A stretch of 64,000 nucleotides of DNA from Acidimicrobiales bacterium (GTDB lineage Bacteria; Actinomycetota; Acidimicrobiia; Acidimicrobiales; MedAcidi-G1): positions 1 through 64,000 of the forward strand of contig JAQWTI010000005.1 of the NCBI GenBank assembly GCA_029242745.1. Direction: 5' to 3'. Made by a program: the position numbers and the translations under genes. The notes beneath the pieces are model-generated. The model ran no database searches, was not told the DNA's origin, and was given only the letters and a program-made list of their open reading frames with translations. Within the stretch, counting starts at the first letter, position 1, and every line of letters starts with the position of its first letter. This document shows, piece after piece, positions 63,189 through 64,000 of this stretch.

Positions 63189-64000
63189 TCAACCCTTCTG
63201 ACCTTTGTTTGTTTTGGCATTTCGAGTCAGGACAAACGACATCCCATCAGACATCTCCGTCATTCGCCCCAAAAACAGGCTTCCCTTGGCATAAAACATT
63301 GTGTGATTCGCGTTGCCACTAGTCAGGCTGCGATATGCATGCCCAAGAAAAGGAATAGCTGATGCGATGTGTCCTTGCGTCGGCGAAAATCCAGGCATCC
63401 CATAGCGGTCTACAAAATCAGACATTTCGTCTCTAGTAATTTCTTTCCGCTGAACAGCAAGGCTCGCGAGCACCCGGTAATTGGTACGTGGAGTATTTCC
63501 ACTTCCTTGTGGTTCGGTGATATCAGGGTCATGGAGTTCGGTTGCATAGCGATCAACATCCAAAATTCCCAAACCCTTTCTGATCAGAGGTTCGACAATT
63601 AATGCTTCGGCAATGGCCTGGGGTGACGAGCCGGCTGCAACTGTGTGACGACCGATCGACTCAAGATCAATTATTGGGCTAAAGCCATCATCCTCTCCGA
63701 TGAGAACCGCGACTGAGGCTAGAACGTCTTCGAGAATGGGCATGTTATTTCGCAAATGCCCTTGGAACTTCATTCCTAATTTGGCCAGTGATCCTCCACC
63801 AATGACCGCAACGTTCTTATAGAGACCGCTAGTAACTAGTGCTGCCCCTACGACTATCGCGTGATTTGGTGCACAACAGAAAGCTTTGATATCTGAACCT
63901 GTGGCGTTTAAACATCCAGAGTTTTCAGCCACCGCTTTCGCAAGATTTCCTCCACCCCGCTGGTATCGGTCTCCAATAGCCTCTTCACCACATCCAATCA
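63189..64000 (-). CDS. grdC: Glycine/sarcosine/betaine reductase component C, beta subunit (N-terminus beyond window)
   Basis: C-terminal about 270 residues of GrdC, which releases acetyl phosphate from the acetyl-selenium intermediate. In frame from the window edge: CGEEAIGDRYQRGGGNLAKA, NATGSDIKAFCCAPNHAIVV, ITEPQGSGNTPRTNYRVLA, YGMPGFSPTQGHIASAIPFLGHA and KGSLFLGRMTEMSDGMSFVL, all characteristic of GrdC. A GTG at 63932 is internal, not the start, because conserved sequence continues upstream of it. Full GrdC is about 510 residues, so roughly half is missing off the edge. The stop lies one base before grdA. Whether grdD and the B component follow upstream cannot be seen. Confidence 0.92.
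   Translation of the reverse strand, partial: IGCGEEAIGDRYQRGGGNLAKAVAENSGCLNATGSDIKAFCCAPNHAIVVGAALVTSGLYKNVAVIGGGSLAKLGMKFQGHLRNNMPILEDVLASVAVLIGEDDGFSPIIDLESIGRHTVAAGSSPQAIAEALIVEPLIRKGLGILDVDRYATELHDPDITEPQGSGNTPRTNYRVLASLAVQRKEITRDEMSDFVDRYGMPGFSPTQGHIASAIPFLGHAYRSLTSGNANHTMFYAKGSLFLGRMTEMSDGMSFVLTRNAKTNKGQKG

Overview
The window looks like a piece of an actinobacterial (Actinomycetota) chromosome, most plausibly an uncultured Acidimicrobiia-type lineage; this is an inference from gene content and order. Pointing that way are the block rpsP-ffh-ftsY-smc-Fpg-like-rnc-acpP-plsX-rpmF-DUF177-SepIVA-like-coaD-rsmD-recG-DAK2/DegV-rpmB, which resembles the corresponding mycobacterial block, plus NucS, GTP-type PEP carboxykinase, two F420-type LLM proteins and a PIG-L/mycothiol-type amidase. 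The left half is GC-rich; the part after about 46.8 kb is visibly richer in A and T (hand counts of single 60-base lines: 41 G+C at 28021-28080, but 21 at 56641-56700 and 28 at 61501-61560).

Layout. 1-20.9 kb, minus strand: ribosomal protein S16, SRP proteins Ffh and FtsY, an HtrA protease with a two-component pair (MprAB-PepD-like arrangement), SMC, a diverged Fpg-fold protein, lipid and coenzyme A genes, RecG and a DAK2/DegV protein. 21-37.4 kb: mixed housekeeping and accessory genes (L28, PEPCK, mycothiol-type amidase, racemase, helicase with two HRDC domains, EttA, NucS, geranylgeranyl reductase, LLM oxidoreductase). 37.5-46.7 kb, plus strand: a cluster matching the selenium-dependent molybdenum hydroxylase system, ygfM-xdhD-ssnA-xdhC-yqeB-yqeC, followed by a second LLM protein and a VanX-type dipeptidase. 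46.9-57 kb: three further genes of amidohydrolase type (one clear guanine deaminase), a BMP/nucleoside-type ABC importer without its binding protein, and a double-length ABC permease. 57-62.5 kb, minus strand: a compact operon resembling the methylxanthine N-demethylase system (NdmA/B-like Rieske oxygenase, adenosine-deaminase-like protein, Rieske-less NdmC-like oxygenase, NdmD-like reductase carrying the extra Rieske domain, NdmE-like GST). 62.7-64 kb: glycine/sarcosine/betaine reductase genes, grdA with an in-frame TGA at the selenocysteine position, and the 3' part of grdC.

Reading the right half together: uptake of nucleosides or bases, deamination, oxygen-dependent removal of N-methyl groups, and hydroxylation of the purine ring by a putative selenium-molybdenum enzyme form a coherent methylated-purine catabolic route. 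The same 27 kb holds markers of two separate selenium uses: the labile selenium cofactor (YqeB/YqeC/XdhD) and selenocysteine (GrdA). Combining oxygen-requiring Rieske demethylases with enzymes otherwise best known from anaerobic purine and amino-acid fermenters is the most unusual thing here. Substrates are inferred, not demonstrated. No tRNA, rRNA, CRISPR array, insertion sequence or phage gene was seen.
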